Below are positions 1 to 5,795 of a stretch of DNA of 13,147 bases, one piece after another (position 1 is the stretch's first letter; each line of letters starts with the position of its first letter). Made by a program: the position numbers and the translations under genes. Source of the DNA: an uncultured Ruminococcus sp. (GTDB lineage: Bacteria > Bacillota > Clostridia > Oscillospirales > Ruminococcaceae). The notes beneath the pieces were generated by a model that ran no database searches, had not been told where the DNA came from, and worked only from the letters and a program-made list of their open reading frames with translations. The stretch covers positions 1 to 13,147 of the forward strand of contig CAJKFZ010000060.1 in NCBI GenBank assembly GCA_905199285.1. Direction: 5' to 3'.

Positions 1-266
1 AGCGCAGCCTGAACGATTTTTGTTATTTCAGTCTCGGCAGAAATAAGGTCTGAATTTTCCTTTATGAAAGCATAAAGCTCAAGATGACGTTTTTTGAATT
101 CATCGGCAAGCTTCCTGCGCTGCTTTGGTTCAGGAGTATTTAAATAGTCTTTTATGAACGATTTAAAATCAGTAAAATCGGAGTTTTTCACAGCGTTTCT
201 GTTGTCCTCGAACTTAGAAAGTCCATCCGCAAGAGACTTCAGGCTTTTCTTTTTTATGCTGCTCAC
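1..266 (-). CDS. Hypothetical phage protein, first late gene (partial)
   Basis: Open frame of 88 codons starting at a GTG (264-266) and running off the left edge, so the C-terminus is unseen. The start is supported by an AAGGAAG ribosome binding site 7 to 8 bases upstream. The visible part is lysine-rich, largely helical in character and has no signal peptide or membrane segment; it begins MSSIKKKSLKSLADGLSKFE. I do not recognise a family. By position it follows the gp27-like gene and the NusG-like gene, where phage Mu has its terminase and head genes, so a packaging or late role is possible but not shown. An intrinsic terminator lies only 23 bases upstream of the start codon, which implies that its expression depends on read-through. 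Confidence 0.7.
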   Translation of the reverse strand, partial: MSSIKKKSLKSLADGLSKFEDNRNAVKNSDFTDFKSFIKDYLNTPEPKQRRKLADEFKKRHLELYAFIKENSDLISAETEITKIVQAA

Positions 267-288
267 TGTCCCACTTCCTTTCGGGTAT

Positions 289-313
289 AAAAATAAGGGC
301 TTATTTTGCCCTT
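289..313 (-). terminator. Intrinsic terminator in the late-gene leader
   Basis: Read on the minus strand: stem AAGGGC (308-313) with GCCCTT (295-300), 7-nt A-rich loop, then A-TTTTT-ATA. The other strand also has a T run after the stem, so it could act both ways. It lies between the NusG-like gene and the partial gene at 266, directly in front of that gene's ribosome binding site. Confidence 0.6.
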
Positions 314-517
314 TTTAAGCGTTCTGAATTTTTAGGTATAATTTGACGTCCGAAATTATTTAAACGCTTGTACGCTTCATTAAACACAATTTAAACGCAT
401 ATTTTTCCGGGTATGCTCCGCCATTCGGAATTTTGTATCTCAAATTCCGTTTCTGACGTATACGCACTCGCTCATCAGCCGGGACGAATCAACCGTTCTG
501 ATGTTGGACGAGCTGTT
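314..517 (-). promoter_or_regulatory. Structured leader between nusG-like gene and late region
   Basis: About 200 bases without a supported gene. Minus-strand RNA would fold a CATCAG/CTGATG hairpin (498-503 with 473-478, extended by CGG/CCG) and a clean 8-bp hairpin CGGAATTT/AAATTCCG (arms 442-449 and 426-433, 8-nt loop). Two ATTTAAACGC boxes on the plus strand (358-367 and 389-398) flank a third TTAAAC (380-385). No convincing sigma-70 promoter is visible. The arrangement suits a leader on which the adjacent NusG paralogue could act; that is inference. Confidence 0.4.
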
Positions 518-1012
518 TTAAATTGATATCACCGGAAGAGTGATGGTGTGCGGTTTGCCCAGAAGCGTTACAGCAACTTTGGCTCTTCTCTGTCTGAGAT
601 CAAGACTTACGATCTTATCGGAATAATCCCGGAGGATTCCCGAGAGTATCATTTTTTCACCGGAAGTTGTGGTGTAAACCTTTGAAGCTTCGATCGGCTT
701 GCCCTTGTTATGCAGCAGCCTGATATATTCCTGTTCGTACGAAGCGAGAGCTTCAGGATTTCCAAAGCCGAGGAATCTTACAGCTCCCGGCGTGGATTTT
801 ATCTGATAGTACGTTTCATCCGTAAGCTTGCACTCAACAAAAATATACTGAGTGAAAACAAGCTTCAGCTTTTTTCGCCACTGTCCCTGAAATCTAATAT
901 ATATTTCCTCCGTCGGACACATTGCTGTAAATCCTTTATCAGTGATCAGTCGGGCGGCGGCTTCTTCGCATCCCGGCTTGATCTGTAATACATACATTTC
1001 CATTTTCTTCAC
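518..1012 (-). CDS. NusG/LoaP-type transcription antitermination protein
   Basis: A 164-residue protein with an N-terminal NGN domain (about residues 5-105) and a C-terminal KOW-like domain (about 120-164). NGN hallmarks visible are YVLQIKPG at the first strand, the block QYIFVEC that matches the family's GYIFV core, and PGAVRFLG. NusG paralogues bind RNA polymerase and stop pausing or termination on particular operons; LoaP members recognise an RNA hairpin in the leader. The GTG start overlaps the stop of the gp27-like gene in a GTGA, indicating translational coupling; an ATG three codons downstream (1003) is the alternative. It is the last gene of the middle operon and is followed by a hairpin-rich leader with a terminator, which makes cis-acting late control plausible. 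Phage Mu uses the unrelated activator C at this step. Family assignment is firm; the target is inferred. Confidence 0.85.
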   Translation of the reverse strand: MKKMEMYVLQIKPGCEEAAARLITDKGFTAMCPTEEIYIRFQGQWRKKLKLVFTQYIFVECKLTDETYYQIKSTPGAVRFLGFGNPEALASYEQEYIRLLHNKGKPIEASKVYTTTSGEKMILSGILRDYSDKIVSLDLRQRRAKVAVTLLGKPHTITLPVISI

Positions 1013-1557
1013 CCGGCTTTCGTTTTGGATTTGATATATGCCTTAAATTCCTTATACAGTTTCGGATTATCCTTCGCCATAGTTTCAAACAGCAAGGACT
1101 GAAACTGCTCGACTCCATTTTCAAGAACATCCTTGGTTTTCACTTCGATCCGCTTCTTGTATGCTGCTGCTCTGGTTAGAGCGATCGCATTTTTGGAAAG
1201 CGTTTCAAAGTCAAGTTCCTCAATCTGTTCCTCCGGAATCTTATTGATTGCTCCGAGGATCTGATTGCTCAGCAAACGGAGGAGACCATCTGTAATATCG
1301 AGATTCGGATATTTTTCGGTTTCCTCCATAATTGCACGAAAATTTTCCTGTGCAAGTCTGAGAGACTGCAAAGTTACCTCAAGCTTTGAAGCATAACGCT
1401 GTACGGAACTTATTGAAATGTTTACGCCGTTTGATTTTATGTAATCTACAATTTCATGATAAGTGAAATTTGATTTTATCATCTCATCGACGGCATCTTT
1501 TAGTTCACAAGGAAGACCGTCTATTATTGAATGCTTTCGATTGCTCTTTCTTCCCAT
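1009..1557 (-). CDS. Mu gp27-like protein (DUF3486)
   Basis: Protein of 182 residues matching the DUF3486 family, related to phage Mu gp27, which sits just before the terminase gene in Mu-like phages. The N-terminal 50 residues form a helix-turn-helix-like unit containing DEMIKSN, YHEIVDYIKS and SISSVQRYASKL; the rest is helical and charged. This N-terminal unit is also found at the C-terminus of the antirepressor at 10844-11482. I prefer the ATG at 1557 (MGRKSNRKH) over an in-frame start at 1578, because GGAGG lies 10 bases upstream of it. That GGAGG can pair with CCTCC beside the ATG, and the stop of the preceding gene falls in the loop, so translation is probably coupled. Its biochemical role is not established; a small-terminase-like or packaging role is often guessed. 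Confidence 0.85.
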   Translation of the reverse strand: MGRKSNRKHSIIDGLPCELKDAVDEMIKSNFTYHEIVDYIKSNGVNISISSVQRYASKLEVTLQSLRLAQENFRAIMEETEKYPNLDITDGLLRLLSNQILGAINKIPEEQIEELDFETLSKNAIALTRAAAYKKRIEVKTKDVLENGVEQFQSLLFETMAKDNPKLYKEFKAYIKSKTKAG

Positions 1558-1562
1558 GGAGG

Positions 1563-1886
1563 CTACACCTCCACACACTCGTCCTGAATAACTCCGGCAA
1601 TAAGCTGTTTTCCCTTTTGAGTGAGTTTAGCTTCAAGCTTCTCGAAACGAGTATCAGCAAGCGAAGTAGGCTTTTTAGTATCAATGTGCCTGAGATGTAT
1701 GTATCCTGCTTCATATAAGTAATCGGCACTTACTTCAAAATCCGATTTTTCAATGTAAGTAGCGTAACTCAGCTCCTGAAGCTTGTTGAACTTAACACCA
1801 AGCATATTGATAGCTCTCAGAACCGCTCCGTTATTCTCAACGAAATTTCCGGCAGCAATTCTCTTGTTAAGAGTTTCTTTATCCAT
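1563..1886 (-). CDS. Mu gp26-like middle protein, hypothetical
   Basis: Protein of 107 residues starting at an ATG (1886) preceded by GGAGAAATAGGAA; the start lies inside the end of the preceding gene (8-base overlap). The sequence looks like a small winged-helix fold: an N-terminal helix (NFVENNGAVLRAINMLG), a central helical part, a beta hairpin near LYEAGYIHLRHID, and a C-terminal helix ending KGKQLIAGVI. It occupies the gp26 position between gp25-like and gp27-like genes in the middle operon. The family name rests mostly on gene order and general resemblance, so function is unknown; DNA binding is a possibility suggested by the winged-helix appearance. Confidence 0.65.
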   Translation of the reverse strand: MDKETLNKRIAAGNFVENNGAVLRAINMLGVKFNKLQELSYATYIEKSDFEVSADYLYEAGYIHLRHIDTKKPTSLADTRFEKLEAKLTQKGKQLIAGVIQDECVEV

Positions 1887-2112
1887 TTCCTATTTCTCCT
1901 TTCACTTCAAGCAGAATATCCATTATTCTGTCAAGTTTTCTTCGATTTTCAGACTGCTCACGAAAAAAGTCCTCTTTCGTTATGTAGTCCTCTTTGATTT
2001 TAGCTATGTCGTGCTTGCAGCTGTCCAGTTCGTCTATCGTCCTTTTCAAAAAGAACGATATGACTCCCAATCCGGCTGTCAGTATAAATTCGATGATATA
2101 ATTTATATCCAT
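1879..2112 (-). CDS. Mu gp25-like membrane-anchored coiled-coil protein
   Basis: Protein of 77 residues with one N-terminal membrane segment (about residues 5-22, YIIEFILTAGLGVISFFL) followed by a charged coiled coil. This is the layout of the DUF2730/gp25-like proteins at this place in Mu-like phages, and also of XhlA-like proteins. I chose the ATG at 2112 because a strong GGAGGTGAGCGT ribosome binding site precedes it; the upstream in-frame start at 2148 falls in the terminator hairpin and would lie at the very 5' end of the predicted transcript. It is the first gene behind the Mor-type promoter, so expression should be middle. Role unknown; an envelope-associated function is inferred from the anchor. 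Confidence 0.75.
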   Translation of the reverse strand: MDINYIIEFILTAGLGVISFFLKRTIDELDSCKHDIAKIKEDYITKEDFFREQSENRRKLDRIMDILLEVKGEIGNG

Positions 2113-2125
2113 ACGCTCACCTCCG

Positions 2126-2170
2126 AAAATAAAAAATGGTATAATCAAGTTTCTGACCTGATTATACCAT
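2126..2170 (-). terminator. Early-operon terminator overlapping the middle promoter
   Basis: Minus-strand hairpin with a perfect 12-bp stem: ATGGTATAATCA (2159-2170) and TGATTATACCAT (2136-2147), 11-nt loop, followed by TTTTTT-A-TTTT (2126-2136). It lies 50 bases after the mor stop codon and should end transcripts coming from the early promoter. The -10 element of the middle promoter is inside the 5' arm, so RNA started there lacks that arm and cannot fold the terminator. Confidence 0.75.
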
Positions 2171-2201
2171 TATAAATATTTTGCATCAAATGCGATATCG
2201 C
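2154..2201 (-). promoter_or_regulatory. Middle promoter Pm with Mor-binding dyad
   Basis: Minus strand: extended -10 TGGTATAAT (TATAAT at 2161-2166), no good -35, and a perfect palindrome GCGATATCGC at 2192-2201. With a start near 2154 the palindrome is centred about -43, the same place as the Mor site of phage Mu Pm. Outer inverted repeats (2176-2184 and 2213-2222) surround the dyad. Lack of a -35 box is expected of an activator-dependent promoter. The activator gene mor ends just upstream at 2222. Confidence 0.65.
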
Positions 2202-2221
2202 TCATTACGAACGCAAAAATA

Positions 2222-2536
2222 TCAAAACATTTTGAGCTGACCATCGATTGGAGATTCCTTTATTTCTTTGAGTTTGTGAGATGTAATTTCATTGATTCTT
2301 CTTTTGGATAAACCGTATTTTCTGGCTAATTGTTTAGCATTGTATCCGTTAAACTCTCCTATGATTTTTCTGTTTCGTGCATTTTTATTTATTGATTTCG
2401 GCATTGGAATCGTTATAGGCAATCCAGCAAAAGTTCTGACCAGCTTTATATACACTTCCAAGCCAATACACTCGGCTAAATCATACTGATCACCGTCTAA
2501 ATCCTCCAGCGTAAGTTCATCTAAGAAATCATCCAC
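2222..2536 (-). CDS. mor: Mor-family middle transcription activator
   Basis: Protein of 104 residues matching the Mor/C activator family. The N-terminal half is acidic (DDFLDELTLEDLDGDQ), followed by the dimerisation region with the PITIPMP strand, and a C-terminal helix-turn-helix (YNAKQLARKYGLSKRRINEI, about residues 65-84). Mor binds a dyad upstream of the middle promoter as a dimer and recruits sigma-70 polymerase; the dyad at 2192-2201 is the obvious target. The GTG start (2536) shares one base with the gemA stop (TAGTG), so translation is coupled. It is somewhat shorter than phage Mu Mor (129 residues). Which promoter it serves is inferred from location; the family call is strong. Confidence 0.88.
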   Translation of the reverse strand: MDDFLDELTLEDLDGDQYDLAECIGLEVYIKLVRTFAGLPITIPMPKSINKNARNRKIIGEFNGYNAKQLARKYGLSKRRINEITSHKLKEIKESPIDGQLKMF

Positions 2537-3018
2537 TACCCATCACCAGCCTTCTTATCAGCTCGATGTTCTGCACTGCTGACGTAGCGTTTCAGGTATT
2601 CGATAAGCTTTGTGCCTTCGTCAAATTTTATCCAGCGGAACGGATCAGTTCTCGAAGCTGTGATGCCGAGAATTTTCTCGATCGCTCCGATGAGACGTTC
2701 CGGAACGGAAGCTGATGTCGGTTCAAGCTCATCGAGCTGATACATTAATGCCCATACTTTATCCTTCATTGGATTGGTCATCATTCCCGGCTCAGCCGGC
2801 TTCCTTTTCTTTTTCAAAGGCTTATCGTGATTTTTCATCCGCATCCGTTCCTGAAGCTCCGCTTGAACCTTTCTCGCTTCTGCCGGAGTAAGCTCGCTGA
2901 CGTGTTCCTTTCCGGTCAAGCCGTAGACGAGCTGGTGAAACGGATCTTCTTTGCTGCCGTTATCAACAAGTCCCAGACCGTTAGCCAAAGCGTAGAGCCT
3001 CTTTGTCATTGTCGCCAT
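2536..3018 (-). CDS. gemA: GemA/gp16-like regulatory protein (DUF1018)
   Basis: Protein of 160 residues of the GemA (Mu gp16, DUF1018) family. Features are an N-terminal basic segment, the block LVYGLTGKEHVSELTPAEA, a basic linker (KKKRKPAEPG), then KVWALMYQLDEL and a C-terminal helical part ending in ILGI-SRTDPFRWI and LIEYLKRYV. In Mu, gem alters host gene expression and DNA topology, and it sits just before mor, exactly as here. The start is the ATG at 3018 with AAAGGAG upstream. It is the next-to-last gene of the early operon. Confidence 0.85.
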   Translation of the reverse strand: MATMTKRLYALANGLGLVDNGSKEDPFHQLVYGLTGKEHVSELTPAEARKVQAELQERMRMKNHDKPLKKKRKPAEPGMMTNPMKDKVWALMYQLDELEPTSASVPERLIGAIEKILGITASRTDPFRWIKFDEGTKLIEYLKRYVSSAEHRADKKAGDG

Positions 3019-3022
3019 AATT

Positions 3023-3805
3023 TTACTCCTTTCGCAAGCGGTAGTTTTTCTTTCGATCTTTTGAAATAATATGCCTGTTCCCCTTTGTCAACTGTACAAT
3101 ACGTCCGCCGAGAGCCTCATCAATTTCGATAAGATCATTAATGTTAAGCTCGGAAGAAATAACAGTCATAAGGTTATTTCTTGCACGATAATCAATTATT
3201 TCAAAAGCAAGCTTTACATCAGCATCACTTACGTTTGACTGCTTAAATAAATCGTCTATATATAGCACATTAGTTTTCTTAAAACTATCTACAGCGGGTT
3301 GGTATTCCTTATCATTAACAAGAGCTTTTAAAGCTGTAGAATCTTCACGCCAAACGAAATAGCGAGCTGATTTTCCTTTCTTTATCATTGCTCCGATAAT
3401 AGCAGTACAGAGATGAGTTTTACCGCAGCCGCTCTGACCTCCGATGTAGAAGAATCCCTTATCCTGCTCCGAAAAACGCATTGCTCCTGATTTAATGCTT
3501 TTCTGCCATTCTTCTGTAGTGTCAAAATTACGGAAAGTACAGCAGCGGAGCAATTCTTCAAGACCGCTGTCCTTTATTCTCTGAAGTGTATCACGGATTT
3601 TGAGGCACTTGCACTCGGCAAGCACCTCGCTGTCATCAACAATTTTCTCGATATACCCTTTGTTTTTGCATATCGGACATTCATATCCGAGCAGATTTCC
3701 AGCAGTTTTGTTATACGAATTCGCTTTAAGTTGAAGATACTCAGTATACGAAAGATCCGTATTGATCTTCGGAATTTCCGGTATCAGATCTTCTATCCGT
3801 TCCAT
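3023..3805 (-). CDS. DnaC/IstB-like AAA+ helicase loader
   Basis: Protein of 260 residues with an N-terminal zinc-binding region (C43-x2-C46 and C65-x-C67) and an AAA+ core: Walker A GGQSGCGKTH (about 122-131), Walker B VLYIDDLF (170-177) and sensor-1-like VISSEL (about 205-210). This is the architecture of phage DnaC/DnaI-type loaders that place replicative helicase on DNA. The start is the ATG at 3805 with a GGAGGAGG ribosome binding site. It overlaps the preceding gene by 65 bases, an unusually long overlap. The upstream partner carries the FW-x2-YP motif seen in replication initiator proteins, so the two probably form a module. Phage Mu itself lacks such a loader and relies on host PriA and DnaC. 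Confidence 0.85.
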   Translation of the reverse strand: MERIEDLIPEIPKINTDLSYTEYLQLKANSYNKTAGNLLGYECPICKNKGYIEKIVDDSEVLAECKCLKIRDTLQRIKDSGLEELLRCCTFRNFDTTEEWQKSIKSGAMRFSEQDKGFFYIGGQSGCGKTHLCTAIIGAMIKKGKSARYFVWREDSTALKALVNDKEYQPAVDSFKKTNVLYIDDLFKQSNVSDADVKLAFEIIDYRARNNLMTVISSELNINDLIEIDEALGGRIVQLTKGNRHIISKDRKKNYRLRKE

Positions 3806-4052
3806 TTTGATCCTCCTCCCAGTCTCGGCGGTTCAGCCACGTCTGCGCCAGAGGTATATATTTAACGTTGATATTCTTCCAGTCCTTCAGCTTTGACTGA
3901 CGTTCCAGCTCCGCAAGAACCTGCTCCAGCGTTTCATCAGTGAGCTTCAACTTTTCAAAAGTTCTCAGAGCTTTCGGTTTTTCCTCTTTTCGGGGATAAG
4001 CTTTCCAGAAACGATTGAAAAGAGTATTATTCGTCGGAGCTGGTGTTCTCAT
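3741..4052 (-). CDS. Replication-initiator-like protein (FW-x2-YP motif)
   Basis: Protein of 103 residues. The motif FNRFWKAYPRKEEKPKALRTF (residues about 12-32) and the later PLAQTWLNRRDWEE are the usual C-terminal signature of phage replication initiators and DnaD-like proteins that hand helicase loader to DNA. Here that signature stands almost alone, without an N-terminal winged-helix or DnaD domain. The start at 4052 has GAGGAG 10 bases upstream; longer in-frame starts read into the preceding gene. The tail (residues about 80-103) overlaps the loader gene. The protein may be a loader-binding adaptor; this is inferred from the motif and the neighbouring gene. Confidence 0.65.
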   Translation of the reverse strand: MRTPAPTNNTLFNRFWKAYPRKEEKPKALRTFEKLKLTDETLEQVLAELERQSKLKDWKNINVKYIPLAQTWLNRRDWEEDQNGTDRRSDTGNSEDQYGSFVY

Positions 4053-4314
4053 GATCTTCATACTCCTCATCAGCAGTTTCATCCTTGTATTCCTGATATG
4101 AAATAAATTCGATTTTATCAGGAGATACTCCAAGCGTATTGCTTTCACTTTTTATGACGTGCTGTGCTGTCGCTTCGATTTTTGTCACATCAAAATTCTG
4201 ACAATTCTTCAATGTTTGTCTGCAATATCCTATACTGCCTTTGCCTCTGAACAGCTTAGAATCGTGTATACGCATATAGAAATTTATGTGTACATCATAT
4301 TTTAGTGTTTCCAT
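4027..4314 (-). CDS. Hypothetical acidic-tailed early phage protein
   Basis: Protein of 95 residues that I do not recognise. The start ATG (4314) has AAGGAGG about 9 bases upstream. The N-terminal part (METLKYDVHINFYMRIHDSK) is beta-rich, there are two cysteines (C31, C38), and the last 20 residues are almost entirely acidic (DEEYEDHENTSSDE). It overlaps its upstream neighbour by 20 bases and the replication-initiator-like gene by 26, so all three are probably co-translated. The position beside the replication module suggests an accessory role in DNA metabolism; no motif proves it. Confidence 0.6.
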   Translation of the reverse strand: METLKYDVHINFYMRIHDSKLFRGKGSIGYCRQTLKNCQNFDVTKIEATAQHVIKSESNTLGVSPDKIEFISYQEYKDETADEEYEDHENTSSDE

Positions 4315-4456
4315 TAATATTTTCCTCCTTCGGTTCATACATCAAACAACCGTCATAACGATCAACACTCCGGATCAGCTTGCCGCAGTAAAGAACGTCG
4401 CCTGAACCGCACGAGTTCCGGAACGTTCCGCAGCAGGGGATCATGTCATTCATCAT
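4295..4456 (-). CDS. Small cysteine-rich protein, probable zinc binding
   Basis: Protein of 53 residues starting at ATGATG (4456 or 4453) behind GGAGGCGAGG; the start overlaps the stop of the preceding gene. Cysteines occur as C8-C9-x6-C16-x7-C24 with a further C37, and glycine-rich turns (CGSGDVLYCG) follow, a pattern that fits a small zinc-binding fold. No catalytic motif. Function unknown; small zinc proteins of this type are common in early regions of Bacillota phages. Confidence 0.6.
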   Translation of the reverse strand: MMNDMIPCCGTFRNSCGSGDVLYCGKLIRSVDRYDGCLMYEPKEENINGNTKI

Positions 4457-5108
4457 CCTCGCCTCCGACAGTAACTTCCGTTTTAATGCCTCTGGAAACA
4501 TTGACAGCAGCGTTCACTTTTGTTATCACATCGTTAAGGATATCATCATTAACTTGACCGTCGTTGTTGACTTTAACGAAGGTGCAGATATTCTCCCAAG
4601 CCGCAGCCTCGTTGATAAGATAAGCAGTATCTGAAGCTTCGGCTTCGGAAAGTCCGGCATAGTTTATGAGGTTTTCTTTATCCTTGTCAAAATTGATTCC
4701 CTTGATTTTTTTCAGAAGTACCTTTTTAGCTTTATCGTCACAGCTCAGACTGCTGATAATTTCCGCAACGCTGCCCTCACAATATTCCTTATGCCATATC
4801 GCCGAAAGAATCCGTTTCGCAGGAGCTTTGAGAGTGTACGTGATCTTCTGTTCAACCATGGACGGATAAACGCTGCCGAAAATCTTTTGCAGAAGTTCTC
4901 CTGCCACTACCGAAACAGTATCCGATATTGTGACGTTCGCTGTATTGCCATTTGTGCTTGAATATCCGATGGACTTGATCTTGGTATCGGTAAGATCGCA
5001 TTCGGCAAGTATCTGAAGCTGAGCCTGTAGGCTGTCATATTCGGCTGTTTCAGCTTTTTTATTCTGCTTGATCTCAGCCATACGGTCGACAATTTCCGAA
5101 ACTTTCAT
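4446..5108 (-). CDS. Hypothetical early phage protein, 220 residues
   Basis: Protein of 220 residues. The N-terminal 35 residues form a heptad-like helix (MKVSEIVDRMAEIKQNKKAE), followed by a beta-rich section around VTISDTVSVVAGELLQKI and a mostly helical, charged C-terminal half ending in GGEDDE. No signal peptide or membrane segment. The start ATG has AAGGAGG 9 bases upstream, placed inside the end of the AbrB-zinc gene. It is in the position where Mu-like phages often carry the host-nuclease inhibitor Gam, and the N-terminal helix is compatible, but I see no Gam signature and do not assign it. Confidence 0.7.
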   Translation of the reverse strand: MKVSEIVDRMAEIKQNKKAETAEYDSLQAQLQILAECDLTDTKIKSIGYSSTNGNTANVTISDTVSVVAGELLQKIFGSVYPSMVEQKITYTLKAPAKRILSAIWHKEYCEGSVAEIISSLSCDDKAKKVLLKKIKGINFDKDKENLINYAGLSEAEASDTAYLINEAAAWENICTFVKVNNDGQVNDDILNDVITKVNAAVNVSRGIKTEVTVGGEDDE

Positions 5109-5109
5109 A

Positions 5110-5346
5110 TCACACAGCCTCCTTCATCTCAGCGGAGCAGGATGCGCAAACGCATACATCCTTGTATTTACGGACGTTTTCAATGTTTCCGCAGAAGCGG
5201 CAGCGGTCAACGTGCGGTCTGAGAGTCAGACCTCCGTCACCGGTTGCCTCCATGTCCACCGACATTCCCGGCTGCCAGCCGAGACGTAAGCGAACGTCCT
5301 TCGGAATCGTGATGCCTGATTTGCTTGTAAGTCTTTTTGACGTCAT
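5110..5346 (-). CDS. AbrB/MazE-type DNA-binding protein with zinc ribbon
   Basis: Protein of 78 residues with two parts. Residues 1-44 form a SpoVT/AbrB swapped-hairpin DNA-binding domain (TSKSGITIPKDVR-RLGWQPGMSVDM); residues 49-70 form a zinc knuckle (C49-x2-C52 and C67-x2-C70, with an extra C65). AbrB-like dimers bind DNA as transition regulators, so a role in repressing or timing phage or host genes is likely, though no target is known. The ATG has AGGAGG upstream. The structured RNA copy at 5377-5448 lies in its leader about 30 bases before the ATG, so it may be the regulated gene. Confidence 0.8.
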   Translation of the reverse strand: MTSKRLTSKSGITIPKDVRLRLGWQPGMSVDMEATGDGGLTLRPHVDRCRFCGNIENVRKYKDVCVCASCSAEMKEAV

Positions 5347-5376
5347 AATTTTTTCCTCCTATTCAGTTTTCAAAAT

Positions 5377-5448
5377 TCTGTGGTCTGCCATCGTCAGCGT
5401 TGGGCGACCATTCCCAACGGACAGCGGAGCTTGTCCGCTATTTCGGCT
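5377..5448 (-). ncRNA. Structured RNA motif, copy A
   Basis: A 72-nt element that begins 2 nt after the stop codon of the upstream gene and ends about 30 nt before the AbrB-zinc start codon. It has a 7-bp stem (5398-5404 with 5413-5419, 8-nt loop) and a 6-bp stem AGCGGA/TCCGCT (5423-5428 with 5434-5439). It aligns without gaps to 10244-10315; three pairs in the first stem differ but stay complementary (CGTTGGG/CCCAACG here). This is strong evidence that the folded RNA is conserved. The transcribed strand is assumed from the operon. I do not recognise a named class. Confidence 0.7.
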
Positions 5449-5449
5449 G

Positions 5450-5782
5450 TTATCCGTATAATTCTTTGGAAAATTTATTGTACTTTTTGTTGAGTCTCTT
5501 CCACTCATCATGGTTTTTCTTCAGTGCAATGTAAACTTGCCGTGTTTCACTGTCAGTAAAATTACGTCGATTTTCTGGAATATTTTCGAGTTTGCGAGTC
5601 AATTCTTTACTTTCAGCTAAATTAGCTTCGATCTTAGCTTCGACTTCATCAAGTCTGATCTCAGCAATCATTGTCAGCCAAGAAAATGAAGTAAATATCA
5701 TACCTGAAGCTTTCATCACGACTTCTACCAGTTCCGCCTTGCTACACTTTTCGAGGATTTCACGCAGGTTCTTTTCTTGCAT
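5450..5782 (-). CDS. Hypothetical coiled-coil phage protein
   Basis: Protein of 110 residues starting at the ATG at 5782, with CGGAG 7 bases upstream; the longer in-frame start at 5872 would overlap the preceding gene and has no ribosome binding site. Nearly all helix: an N-terminal amphipathic part (MQEKNLREILEKCSKAELVE), a central hydrophobic helix around ASGMIFTSFSWLTMIAEI, then a long coiled coil and a basic C-terminus (KRLNKKYNKFSKELYG). The hydrophobic helix could be membrane associated but is short and bounded by charge. Family unknown. Structured RNA copy A follows the stop codon directly. Confidence 0.65.
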   Translation of the reverse strand: MQEKNLREILEKCSKAELVEVVMKASGMIFTSFSWLTMIAEIRLDEVEAKIEANLAESKELTRKLENIPENRRNFTDSETRQVYIALKKNHDEWKRLNKKYNKFSKELYG

Positions 5783-5795
5783 TGCTGATCTCCGA

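Noticed and set aside
340..480. Short open frames in the late leader (for example one reading RVRIRQKRNLRYKIPNGG)
   Set aside because: No start codon with a ribosome binding site, and more than one frame stays open over the same DNA; hairpins and repeats suggest a leader instead.
4446..5108. Gam host-nuclease inhibitor assignment
   Set aside because: Only position and an N-terminal helix fit; no recognisable Gam sequence pattern.
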